Of a DNA stretch of 64,000 nt, positions 8,322-17,700 are shown one piece after another (the first letter of the stretch is position 1; each line of letters starts with the position of its first letter). Where the stretch lies: positions 39,395 through 103,394 of the forward strand of contig JAKLHY010000021.1 of NCBI GenBank assembly GCA_022709905.1. Direction: 5' to 3'. Source of the stretch: Verrucomicrobiota bacterium. GTDB taxonomy: Bacteria > Verrucomicrobiota > Verrucomicrobiia > Limisphaerales > UBA1319. A model generated the notes under the pieces. The model made no database searches, was not told the origin of the DNA, and was given only the letters and a program-made list of their open reading frames with translations. Position numbers and translations under genes: made by a program.

Positions 8322-10244
8322 TCAACGTGAGGAAGCGGGTTTTGTCCGGGTCATGAGGGTATCGATCAGCCGTCCGGGATACTCGTTGACTCGGTTTGGG
8401 GCCGAGGGATCTTGTCGGGGCAGAGTGCGGATCCCGGGCCAGAGGGGAGCGGCGCGGGATCCGAGTTGGTCAATCGCAATCAGAGCGGGAAGCGAGACGA
8501 AGACGCCATTCTTTTGGGGATCGGCCAGGAGGCCCAGGACCTTGAGGGCCGCATCGAGATCTGTGGGTTTGCCAAATTTGGCCAGGGCCTCGGCGGCGAC
8601 CACTCGGACGTAGGGAGAAGGATCATCCAGGGCCTGGGAGAGCCGCGTGTGGCCGAACCCGACGGCGCCGGGACCGCGGATGAGCAAGCCTTGCGCGGCC
8701 CAATAGCGGACGGCGCTATCCTTGTCATGCAGGGCACGAACGAGTTCTGGCTCAGCCGGAAAAAACAGGTCCGAGGCCAGTTCGGCTGTGCGGAGGATTT
8801 TTTCCATGGGATATTGCCGTCGGTCATGCCCCATTTCATAGGGCGCGCGGTTTTGGGAACGCTCATGAATTTCGCCTTCGGGCAGGAAGCCGACGTCGTG
8901 AATGCGTTTCAGCCACCGGTGTTGCGCCCGCCGGAGTTGGTTGAGAACCCGCTGGTGTCGCCAGGAGCCGGCCAGGTTGAAGACTTCGTCAGGATCGTTT
9001 TGAAGATCGTAAAGTTCCTCGATGGGTTTGGGTTCCCAGAAGAAGGTCTGGGGCGGCGCGAGCTGGCGGTTGTCATAGAGTTTTTTCCAGATTTGGGTGG
9101 TGGGCGTCTGGAACATGTAGCCGATGTGCTGGCCATAAATTTTGTTGGGCATGTAATTCCGGATATAGATATATCGGGCATTGCGTGTGGATCGCACGAG
9201 GTCGTAACGTTCATCCATGCGTCCGCGAAATCCGTGGAGATAACGGGAAGGCGAGGCTTCGTAAGGGCCGAGGAAGGCGCGTCCCTGGAGGTAGTGGGGC
9301 GGTTTGAGACTGGCAAGACTGAGCATGGTCGGCGCGAGGTCTACAAAGCTTACGAGGCGGGATGACTGCGCTCCCGGGGCGTATTCCTTCGGGGCGAGGC
9401 GCCGGTATTTTTCAGGGACATAGACCACGAGAGGGACATGCAGGCCGGAGTTATAGGGCCAGCGTTTGCTGCGCGGCATACCCGAGCCGTGGTCGCCGAA
9501 GAAAAAGACCACCGTGTCTCCAGCAAGACCGGCTTGCTCCAGGTCGGCGAGGTTTTGTCCAACCTGGGCGTCCATGAGCTCGATCATGTCGTAATATTGC
9601 GCCCAATCCCGCCTCACCTCGGGCGTGTCCGGGTGGTAGGCTGGGACACGGACCTTGGCGGGGTCGTGAGACAACGAGTGAGGGCGTTTTCGGATCTGGC
9701 TTTCGTGGGTGATGGTATGGTTGAAGACGGCGAAGAACGGTTGTCCGGGCCTGCGGTTTTTCCAATGGGCGTTGGTGGATGAATCGTCCCACACCCGGCC
9801 CGTTTTTTCGAGGTTGTAATCTTCCTTGTTATTGTTCGAGCAATAATAGCCGGCATCCCGGAGCAGGGCCGGAAACATCTTCATAGGGGCCGGCAGGCGG
9901 GTGAGGCTGCGCATGTGTTCGGAGCCGGTGGAAGGGGGGTAGAGACCCGAGATGATCGTCGTGCGAGCGGGGGCGCAGACCGGGGCGTTGGCCCAGGCAT
10001 TGAGGTAGATCATGCCACGTCCGGCCAAACGATCGATATGGGGAGTGACGGCATAGGAATCGCCATAAGCCCCGATTTGGGGGCCGGTATCCTCGCTGGT
10101 GATCCAGAGGATATTGGGGCGATCGAGTGACGGGGTTGGGGAAGCGGCTTGAGCGGAGAGGAGCCCGAGGAGGCTCAGGAGTGCCTGGAGTGGAAAGAAT
10201 CGGGCTCGCCGGGGCAGGGGTTCGGGATGTGAGATCTGGTTCAT
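8322..10244 (-). CDS. Exported sulfatase with C-terminal HEAT-like region
   Basis: A 640-residue arylsulfatase-family hydrolase. After an N-terminal signal segment (ALLSLLGLLSAQA), RPNILWITSEDTGPQIGAYG gives the metal-binding aspartate, and CAPARTTIISGLYP (C90-x-P-x-R94) is the sulfatase signature in which Cys is converted to formylglycine. FFFGDHGSGMPRSK adds further metal ligands. The last ~110 residues (LVRALHDKDSAVRYWAAQGLL, then PYVRVVAAEALAKFG) look like HEAT repeats, a fusion seen in planctomycete and verrucomicrobial sulfatases. The ORF opens farther upstream (10445), but the signal peptide fits the ATG at 10244. Likely desulfates polysaccharides; substrate unknown. It needs a formylglycine-generating enzyme encoded elsewhere. 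Confidence 0.92.
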   Translation of the reverse strand: MNQISHPEPLPRRARFFPLQALLSLLGLLSAQAASPTPSLDRPNILWITSEDTGPQIGAYGDSYAVTPHIDRLAGRGMIYLNAWANAPVCAPARTTIISGLYPPSTGSEHMRSLTRLPAPMKMFPALLRDAGYYCSNNNKEDYNLEKTGRVWDDSSTNAHWKNRRPGQPFFAVFNHTITHESQIRKRPHSLSHDPAKVRVPAYHPDTPEVRRDWAQYYDMIELMDAQVGQNLADLEQAGLAGDTVVFFFGDHGSGMPRSKRWPYNSGLHVPLVVYVPEKYRRLAPKEYAPGAQSSRLVSFVDLAPTMLSLASLKPPHYLQGRAFLGPYEASPSRYLHGFRGRMDERYDLVRSTRNARYIYIRNYMPNKIYGQHIGYMFQTPTTQIWKKLYDNRQLAPPQTFFWEPKPIEELYDLQNDPDEVFNLAGSWRHQRVLNQLRRAQHRWLKRIHDVGFLPEGEIHERSQNRAPYEMGHDRRQYPMEKILRTAELASDLFFPAEPELVRALHDKDSAVRYWAAQGLLIRGPGAVGFGHTRLSQALDDPSPYVRVVAAEALAKFGKPTDLDAALKVLGLLADPQKNGVFVSLPALIAIDQLGSRAAPLWPGIRTLPRQDPSAPNRVNEYPGRLIDTLMTRTKPASSR

Positions 10245-10398
10245 GGAAACATTGGGTTGTGGATGGCAGAATAGTCCTGGGAGGGGGTGTTTGGAATCCC
10301 AATCTTGATTCAAGGTCCGGCGAAGGTCTGCGGTTTGCCAGGGGGGATGGTCCTGTGGCGATGATTGAACTTGATGAGGGAGCTCGATAGAGTGACCC

Positions 10399-10421
10399 CT
10401 CGACCCCGCGTTGGGGTCGAG
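10399..10421 (+). promoter_or_regulatory. Perfect stem-loop just upstream of ABC ATPase start
   Basis: CTCGACCCC-GCGTT-GGGGTCGAG is a perfect 9-bp inverted repeat with a 5-base loop, ending nine bases before the chosen ATG (10431). It is not followed by a T-run, so it is not a conventional terminator. It may be a 5'-UTR hairpin controlling translation or a protein-binding site in the divergent promoter region shared with the sulfatase. Confidence 0.4.
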
Positions 10422-10430
10422 ACCGTGAGC

Positions 10431-11162
10431 ATGCAAGGCGAGCATATCCAGGAAGAGCGCGGGCGGATTTTCCGAGTCCGGGGCCTGACGAAGGTTTATG
10501 GTGCGGGCCTTGCGGAGGTGTGGGCACTGGCCGGCGTGGATCTCGAGTTGTATGAGGGTGAACTGGTCGTGCTATTGGGGCCTTCGGGCAGTGGCAAGAC
10601 CACGCTTCTGAACAATCTGGGGGGCTTGGATGGTCCCACATCGGGCGAGTTGTGGTATCGCGACATGGACCTGACCGAGGCGGACGAAAACCAGCTGACG
10701 CGATATCGCCGCGAATCGGTCGGGTTTGTTTTTCAGTTTTACAATCTGATTCCCAGTCTCACGGCGCGAGAGAATGTGGCGTTGATCACTGAGATTGCGC
10801 GGGATCCGATGCCGCCGGAATCCGCCCTGGAGCTGGTGCATTTGGGGGAGCGCCTGGATCATTTTCCGGCGCAGCTTTCGGGGGGGGAACAGCAGCGGGT
10901 AGCGATTGCGCGGGCGATTGCCAAGCGGCCGGAGGTCCTCTTGTGCGATGAACCGACCGGGGCACTGGACGTTCGCACGGGCGTGGTGGTGTTGGAAGCC
11001 ATTGAGCGGATCAATCGCGAGCTGGGCACGCTCACGGTCATTATCACGCATAACGCGGTTATGGCGGACATGGCAGACCGGGTGATTCATTTTTCGGATG
11101 GCCGGGTGCATGATGAGCATCGAAACTCTCAGCGGGCGAGGATCCAATCCCTGAACTGGTGA
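10431..11162 (+). CDS. ABC transporter ATP-binding protein (LolD/MacB class)
   Basis: A 243-residue ATPase driving an FtsX-type permease. The Walker A is GPSGSGKTT, the Q-loop lies in FVFQFYNLIPSLTARENV, the signature is LSGGEQQRVAIARAIAKRP and the Walker B is LLCDEPTGALD; the H-loop is VIITHN. The LDxRTG-type tail is characteristic of LolD/MacB/DevA proteins. The frame extends upstream to TTG at 10365, but that stretch spans the hairpin, so the ATG at 10431 is preferred (GTG at 10425 is possible). It overlaps the permease by one base (or four if the permease uses GTG at 11159). Confidence 0.93.
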   Translation: MQGEHIQEERGRIFRVRGLTKVYGAGLAEVWALAGVDLELYEGELVVLLGPSGSGKTTLLNNLGGLDGPTSGELWYRDMDLTEADENQLTRYRRESVGFVFQFYNLIPSLTARENVALITEIARDPMPPESALELVHLGERLDHFPAQLSGGEQQRVAIARAIAKRPEVLLCDEPTGALDVRTGVVVLEAIERINRELGTLTVIITHNAVMADMADRVIHFSDGRVHDEHRNSQRARIQSLNW

Positions 11163-13528
11163 TGATCACCCATTTGGATCGGAAACTACTTCGTGATCTG
11201 AGCCACTTGAAAGGCCAGGCGGTGGCGGTTGCCCTGGTGCTGGCCTGTGGGGTGGCGATGATGATCATGTCCCGCAGCTTGATTTATTCCCTGGAAACCA
11301 CCCGGCGAGAGTATTACGAGGCGAATCGATTTGGCGAAGTGTTCGCCCGCTTCAAGCGCGCGCCGATTGACATTGCCGGCCGGGCGGGACAAATCGGGGG
11401 TGTGGCGGCCGTTCAGGCCAGCATCTCGGTGCAGGTGACCTTGGATATCCCGGATTTGGACGAACCCGCCAGCGGCCTGGTGAACTCACTGCCCCTGACC
11501 GAGGCGCCCCGGCTCAACCGGTTGGTGCTGCGAATGGGACAATGGCTGTCCCGCGATCGGCCCGGGGAAGTCATGGTGAGCGAGGCCTTTGCCGAGGCGA
11601 ACCATTTGAAGCCAGGGGATTCCATCGGCATGGTTTTGAACGGTCGCCGGCAGGGGCTTCGGATCGCCGGCATTGTGTTATCGCCGGAGTTCATCTTCGA
11701 ATCCCGGCCGGGAAGCGCGTTGCCTGACAACCGCACCTATGGGATTTTCTGGATGCCTTACGAGGATCTGGCGGCGGCCTTCGATCTGGATGGCGCCTGC
11801 AATCACCTGGCGCTGGCCTTGGAGCCCGGCGTGTCGCTGGGTCCCGTGATTGCGGCGGTCGATCGTTTGCTGGCTCCCTATGGGGGACGGGGGGCGTACG
11901 GGCGTGCGGATCATCCCTCTCACATCCGGGTCTCGGACGAGATCCGGGTGTTGCACACGCTGGCCATCGGTTTTCCGTTGGTGTTTTTGAGCGTTGCCGC
12001 TTTCATGACCAATGCGGTTTTATCGCGTCTGCTGACGTTGCAGCGTGAGCAGATCGCGGTTTTAAAGGCCTTTGGGTTCTCCAACCGCCAGATTGCGCTA
12101 CACTACTTGAAATTCGCCTTTGTGATGGTGACAGGCGGCGTGATGTTGGGAGGACTGGGCGGGGTGTTTCTTGGGCATCGAATTGTGGGGATGTATCACA
12201 TGTTTTTCCGTTTTCCGCAGCTCGAGTTTCGGTTGGACCGTGCCGCCCTCTGTCTGGCGCTGGTGGTGAGTGTCTGTGCGGCGGCAGCGGGAGTCTTCAG
12301 CGCGATTCGGCGGTCGGCCCGACTGCCGCCCGCCGAGGCGATGCGGCCGGAGCCGCCGGCGAACTATCGTCCCGCCCTGGTGGAACGAACAGGGATCGGC
12401 CGTCTGCTCTCGCACACATTCCGGATTGCGGTGCGGAACCTGGAGCGGCGGCCGGTGCAGGCGATATTTACGGTGACCGGGCTGGCTTTAGCGACGGGGA
12501 TTTTGATCGTTCCGAACTGTTTTCGGGATGGGGTGCGGGACGTCATGGATTTTCAGTGGGACATTGTGCAGCGCCAGGACGTCAGCCTGGGGTTGGTGGA
12601 ACCTGCGGGTGATTCGGTGCAATATCTGCTTGCCCAGTTGCCGGGGGTGATTGCTGTGGAACCTGTGCGGCATGCGGTTGCCCGCATTCATTTTCAACAG
12701 CGGCAGCGTCAGTTGGCGATCCAGGGGCTGCCGTCGAACGGCAACCACAACCGGGTGATTGATGCCTCGGCACGCGAGGTCATCCTGCCGCCCCAGGGGA
12801 TGGTGGTTTCCGCCAAGCTCGCCGACGTGCTCGGGGCGGCTGTTGGAGACGAGTTGGTGGTGGAAATTCTCGAAGGCCGGCAGCGAGTATGCCGGGTGCC
12901 CCTGGTGGGTTTGGCGGAGGACTTTGCCGGCGTGGCGGCTTATATGGATCGCCGGGCGTTGAACCGCATGCTGGCGGAAGGAGATATCGTGACGGGGGCG
13001 AGCCTCAGCATTGACGATGCCCGTCGGGGCGAATTTCTTCGGGCCTTGAAGGAGATCCCGCGAGTGAGCTGGGTCGCCATCAAGGAATCGTTGCGCGCGA
13101 ACTTTCGGAAAACGACGGCGGCCAGCATCAACCTCATTCAGACCATTTATCTGGTGTTTGCGACTGTCGTTGCGTTTGGAGTGGTTTACAACAATGCGCG
13201 GATCTCTTTAGCTGAACGAGCCCGGGAACTGGCGACTCTGCGGGTGATTGGATTTTCTCGGCGGGAAGTCGGCTCTGTCCTGATCACCGAGCTGGTTTTG
13301 CTGGCGATCGTGGCGGTGCCGTTGGGCCTGCTTCTGGGCAGCGGTTTTTCCCGGGTTATTATCGCCCAGGTCAACACCGAGACGGTGCGTCTGCCCCTGG
13401 TGTTGAGCTCGGGCAATTTTGCGTTTGCCGTGACGGTGGTGACCATCGCCTCGGGCTTATCCGCGCTCTTGGTCTTGCGCAAGCTCGCGCGATTGAACCT
13501 GGTGGGCGCGTTGAAAGCCCCCGAATAA
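11162..13528 (+). CDS. FtsX-family ABC transporter permease (two-module)
   Basis: A 788-residue inner-membrane permease with two FtsX modules. The first helix is VAVALVLACGVAMMIMSRSLIYS, followed by a periplasmic MacB_PCD-like domain. Two internal repeats follow: three helices near residues 270-390 and another set near 655-780 (SLAERARELATLRVIGFSRREV is the hallmark cytoplasmic loop). Permeases of this type work as mechanotransmitters with a membrane-fusion protein rather than as simple channels. Both neighbours supply such partners. Start is ATG 11162; a GTG at 11159 is in frame and overlaps the ATPase stop. Confidence 0.9.
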   Translation: MITHLDRKLLRDLSHLKGQAVAVALVLACGVAMMIMSRSLIYSLETTRREYYEANRFGEVFARFKRAPIDIAGRAGQIGGVAAVQASISVQVTLDIPDLDEPASGLVNSLPLTEAPRLNRLVLRMGQWLSRDRPGEVMVSEAFAEANHLKPGDSIGMVLNGRRQGLRIAGIVLSPEFIFESRPGSALPDNRTYGIFWMPYEDLAAAFDLDGACNHLALALEPGVSLGPVIAAVDRLLAPYGGRGAYGRADHPSHIRVSDEIRVLHTLAIGFPLVFLSVAAFMTNAVLSRLLTLQREQIAVLKAFGFSNRQIALHYLKFAFVMVTGGVMLGGLGGVFLGHRIVGMYHMFFRFPQLEFRLDRAALCLALVVSVCAAAAGVFSAIRRSARLPPAEAMRPEPPANYRPALVERTGIGRLLSHTFRIAVRNLERRPVQAIFTVTGLALATGILIVPNCFRDGVRDVMDFQWDIVQRQDVSLGLVEPAGDSVQYLLAQLPGVIAVEPVRHAVARIHFQQRQRQLAIQGLPSNGNHNRVIDASAREVILPPQGMVVSAKLADVLGAAVGDELVVEILEGRQRVCRVPLVGLAEDFAGVAAYMDRRALNRMLAEGDIVTGASLSIDDARRGEFLRALKEIPRVSWVAIKESLRANFRKTTAASINLIQTIYLVFATVVAFGVVYNNARISLAERARELATLRVIGFSRREVGSVLITELVLLAIVAVPLGLLLGSGFSRVIIAQVNTETVRLPLVLSSGNFAFAVTVVTIASGLSALLVLRKLARLNLVGALKAPE

Positions 13529-13555
13529 CAGATCTTACACAATCGATCCACATTC

Positions 13556-14782
13556 ATGAATCCGACTGCGTCAGAACGATCCGCGAGTTCCCGAAGGCAA
13601 CCGAATTCCGCCCGTCATTCGCCCTGGAGATGGCTGCCCTACACCGGGGCCGCGGCCTTGGTGGTGTTGTTGGCGATTGGCCTGTGGCCGCAACCCACTC
13701 CGGTGGAAACGACGCCCGTGACGGTTGGCCTCCTGCGCACCACCGTGAACGAGGAAGGCCGCACCCGAATCAAACATCGCTACACCCTCTCGGCTCCCGT
13801 GACCGGCCAGCTGCGCCGCATTTCCCTCAAAGCCGGCGATGAAATTCCGGCGGCTGGGACCGTGCTGGCGATCATGGAGCCGGCAAGCCCGGGATTGTTG
13901 GACGCCCGCAGTCGCGCCACGGCCCTGGCGCGCCGGGATGCGGCCAAGGCCAATGAGGAGCGTGCCCGCGCGGCGCATGTTTACACGGTCAGCGAGTTGA
14001 GGCGCCTGCAGCGGTTGCACACGGCCCAGACCGCGACCGCGCAGGAATTGGAGGCTGCCCAGTGGCGCGAGGCGTCCGCGCTCAAAGAATATGCCGCAGC
14101 GGAAGGCAGTTTGCGTCAGGCGGAAGCCGAACTGGAGGAATACGCCGTTCTCAAGGAAGCATCCTCCGCCTCCGCCCCGGTCCCCGTGGAAATCCGGGCG
14201 CCGGTTTGTGGGCGGGTCCTTCGTGTGTTTGAGGAGAACGCGCGGGTGGTGGCGGCGGGCACGCCGCTTTTGGAAATCGGGGATCCGACAGATCTCGAGG
14301 TTCTGATCGAGGTGCTTTCGCGGGACGGCGCCGCGATAGAATCGGGCGCGTTAGTCGAGTTTGACCAATGGGGAGGGAACGAGGTTTTAATGGGAAAAGT
14401 GCGGATGATCGAGCCCTCGGCCTTCACCAAGGTTTCGGCCCTGGGTGTGGAAGAACAACGGGTCAACGTGATCGCCGACTTGGTCACTCCCCCTCAGCAG
14501 CGGCGCAACTTGGGCGACCAGTTTCGTGTAGATGCCCGGATTGTGGTGTGGGACGCCGACCGGGTGCTCAAGGCTCCGACGGGCGCCTTGTTTCGTCGCG
14601 GAGACGGCTGGGGGGCCTTTGTGGTGGAGGAGGGACGCGCCCGATTGCGGGACGTCGATGTGGGACCCTCGAATGGACTCGAGATTCAGATCAAGCAAGG
14701 TTTGAAAGAACACGACGAGGTGATTCTGTATCCCGGTGACCGAGTGCAGCACGGACGTCGGGTGAAACGGATAAAGTTATGA
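13556..14782 (+). CDS. Membrane-fusion (HlyD/DevB-like) periplasmic adaptor
   Basis: A 408-residue adaptor linking the ABC permease to an outer-membrane exit duct. There is one N-terminal membrane anchor (TGAAALVVLLAIGLWPQ), then a lipoyl/beta-barrel half beginning with YTLSAPVTGQLRRISLKAGDE. A long helical hairpin, rich in Ala, Arg and Glu, runs about residues 110-205. The second lipoyl half contains IRAPVCGRVLRVFEENARVV, and the beta-barrel and membrane-proximal domains follow. No TolC-like protein is encoded nearby. It overlaps the next gene by four bases (ATGA), suggesting coupled translation with the giant CotH protein. Confidence 0.9.
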   Translation: MNPTASERSASSRRQPNSARHSPWRWLPYTGAAALVVLLAIGLWPQPTPVETTPVTVGLLRTTVNEEGRTRIKHRYTLSAPVTGQLRRISLKAGDEIPAAGTVLAIMEPASPGLLDARSRATALARRDAAKANEERARAAHVYTVSELRRLQRLHTAQTATAQELEAAQWREASALKEYAAAEGSLRQAEAELEEYAVLKEASSASAPVPVEIRAPVCGRVLRVFEENARVVAAGTPLLEIGDPTDLEVLIEVLSRDGAAIESGALVEFDQWGGNEVLMGKVRMIEPSAFTKVSALGVEEQRVNVIADLVTPPQQRRNLGDQFRVDARIVVWDADRVLKAPTGALFRRGDGWGAFVVEEGRARLRDVDVGPSNGLEIQIKQGLKEHDEVILYPGDRVQHGRRVKRIKL

Positions 14783-17700
14783 GAACCGATCGGATCGCAG
14801 GATGGTTTGCTGTTGCCGGGACGTTAGCGATAGGCTTGGCCACAGGCCCGCTATCAAGAGCCGCCGGACCTATCCTCAGCGAGTTCATGGCCAGCAACAC
14901 CCGGATCCTGGCGGATGAGGATGGCGACTATGAGGACTGGATCGAAATTTATAACAGCGGATCGCAGGCGATCCACCTGCAGGATTGGTGTTTGACGGAC
15001 AGTCCCGATGCCTTGGGTAAATGGAGTTTTCCAGCTACCAACCTGAGTCCGGGACATCATCTGGTGGTCTTTGCATCGGAAAAAGACCGGCGCACACCGG
15101 GGGCGCCTCTTCACACCAATTTCAAGCTCTCGAGTGGCGGCGAATACCTGGCTCTCGTGCGGCCTGACGGAATCGTCGCGGACGAGTTTTCGCCGGCATA
15201 TCCCCAGCAATTCCCTGACGTATCCTTTGGGCGGGCGGTACGGAGCGATGAATTCAGCTTGATCACGGCAAGTTCGCCCGTGCGGATCTTGGTCCCGCCA
15301 AATGACAGCCTGGATTCGATCTGGGTTTTGCCGGAATTCGACGATTCGGCGTGGAGGGAAGGCATCAACGGAGTGGGATACGACACGGGGAGCGCCAATC
15401 CGGGCGAGGATCTGGCGAGCACGGTTATTCTGGCTGCCGAGCCGTTGGCTTACTGGCGGCTGAACGAAACCAGTGGAACTACGGCGGGCAATCAGGCGCC
15501 GGGATCGTTTCCCGCCCGTTTCTCGGATGCCGTTCTTGGCGTGGCCGGACTACGCCCGCCGGCTTATGGCGGTTTCGAGCTGGACAATCGCGCGGTGGAA
15601 TTGGATGGGTGGGAAGGATATGTCGGCGTTGACCGGCCCATGCTTAATCATCGAGATGCTTTTACCTTGATGGCCTGGATTCGGCCTTCGGGTCCGCAGG
15701 CGGAACGCACGGGAATTATCGGACAAAACGACGCGGTCGAGTTCGGCTTCATCAACGCCTCGACCCTTCAGCTCTGGACGCCGGGGGGCGGCAGCTTGGA
15801 CGTGCCGTGGAGTTTCCCCGAGAACCAGTGGCATCAGGTGGTGGGGGTGGGCGACGGATCGAGCCTCAGGATTTATATCGACGGAACGTTAGCCGGTGTG
15901 GGCGAGGCTGAAACAAGCGATTACGGCAGTTCGGATTTTGCCCTCAACATCGGCGGCGGCGGCATTTTCGATGAGGCCGGCAACGGATTTCGAGGGCAGA
16001 TTGACGAGGCGGCTGTCTGGACGCGCGCCTTGTCGCCGGAAAGCATTCGACAGATTCACCAGGCCGCTCTTGCCCCCGCGGCTGGCCCGGGTTTTGCGGG
16101 ACACATCCAGACGGACCTGCAATCCCTTCTGATGGGCCGGAACAGCGCGGTTTGCCTTCGCTATCGGTTTTCCCTGGATGATCCCGCCTCGATGGAACGT
16201 TTGTTGCTGCGGGTGAAATACGATGACGGTTTTGCGGCTTTCCTGAACGGGGTTCCAGTGGCGGCTCAAAACGCCCCGGACCCGGTTGCCTGGAATTCGA
16301 CGGCGACAGCGTCCCATGCCAATAGTGCCGCGGTGGTTTTTGAGGAATTCGATTTGGGCGCTCAGGCGGGAGTCTTGCGGGCGGGGACCAATGTGCTGGC
16401 GATTCAGGGCCTGAACTTGAGCTCGACCAACGCCGATTTTCTGGTGGCGGCTGAGTTGGTCGGGATTTCGCGGGTCGGGGATTCCACAGAGGCGGGCTAT
16501 TTGCAGCCGGCCACTCCGGGACAGCCGAATTCCGGGAGCACCGCTCGGCTGGGGCCCTTGCTGAGCCAGGTGGCCAGTCTGCCCGCCTTGCCGGATCAGC
16601 CACTCGATCAGGAAGACATCACGATCACGGCCCGGGTCAATTCGGCTTTGTCTCCGGTGACGGTCGTGAGGCTGCATTGGCGGGTGCAATTCGGCGTCAC
16701 CAACCAGATCCCGATGCTGGATGATGGTTTGCACGGCGACAACGCCAGCGGAGATGGGATTTACGGCGCAACCATTCCGGCGTCCGGCTCAACGGCGGGG
16801 CAGTTGGTGCGCTGGTATGTCACGGCTACGGACGCCGACGGGCGGACCTCGCGCTGGCCGTTCTTTCCGGACCCGCTCGATTCGGAGGCATTTCTGGGGA
16901 CAGTAGTGGCCGATGCCCGCATTCAATCCCGCTTGCCGGTGGTTCAAGTATTCTGGCCCAGCCAGGCGCAGGCCGAGACTCGTTCCGGGGTGCGGGGCTG
17001 CGTTTTTTACCAGGGAGAACTCTACGATAATGTGCTCTTCAGCTTGCGGGGACAGTCGACTTCCGGATTTCAAAAGAAAGGATTCAACCTGGATTTCACT
17101 CGGGATCATCGATTCAGATTCGGGAAAGGCGCGGATCGCGCCAAGGATGTCAAGCTGATGACCAACTACGGTGATAAATCGAAAACCCATAATCCGCTCT
17201 TTTGCGATATGGCAGCCGTTGTGGGCTGCGATGCGCATTGGTCCTTCCAGGTTCGAGTGCAGGCCAACGCCGCGTTTCATGGCATCTTCGACCTGATGGA
17301 GGACTCCGACGACCTGATGCTCGAGCGTTTGGGGCGCGATCCGGCGGGCGCGTTATACAAAATGTACAATGACCTGAGCGGTGCCTCGGGCAACGAGAAG
17401 AAAACCCGCCGGCAGGAAAACCTCAACGATCTCCAAACCCTTGTCAGCAGTCTGAACCCGGGGCTGCCGCTGGCCAGCCGGGTTTTGTATGCGTACGACA
17501 ACCTCGATCTGCCGCAAGCCGTGAGTTACTTCGTTGCCTCCGCCCTTGCCAGCCACCAGGATCATGGCCACAAGAATTACTACCTTTACTGCGACAATGA
17601 CGGCACCGGCGAGTGGGCCATTTTTCCGTGGGACGTCGATTTGTCCTGGGGCCGAAACTGGACCGATCAGCAGGGCTACTTCTCCGATACGCTCTACCAG

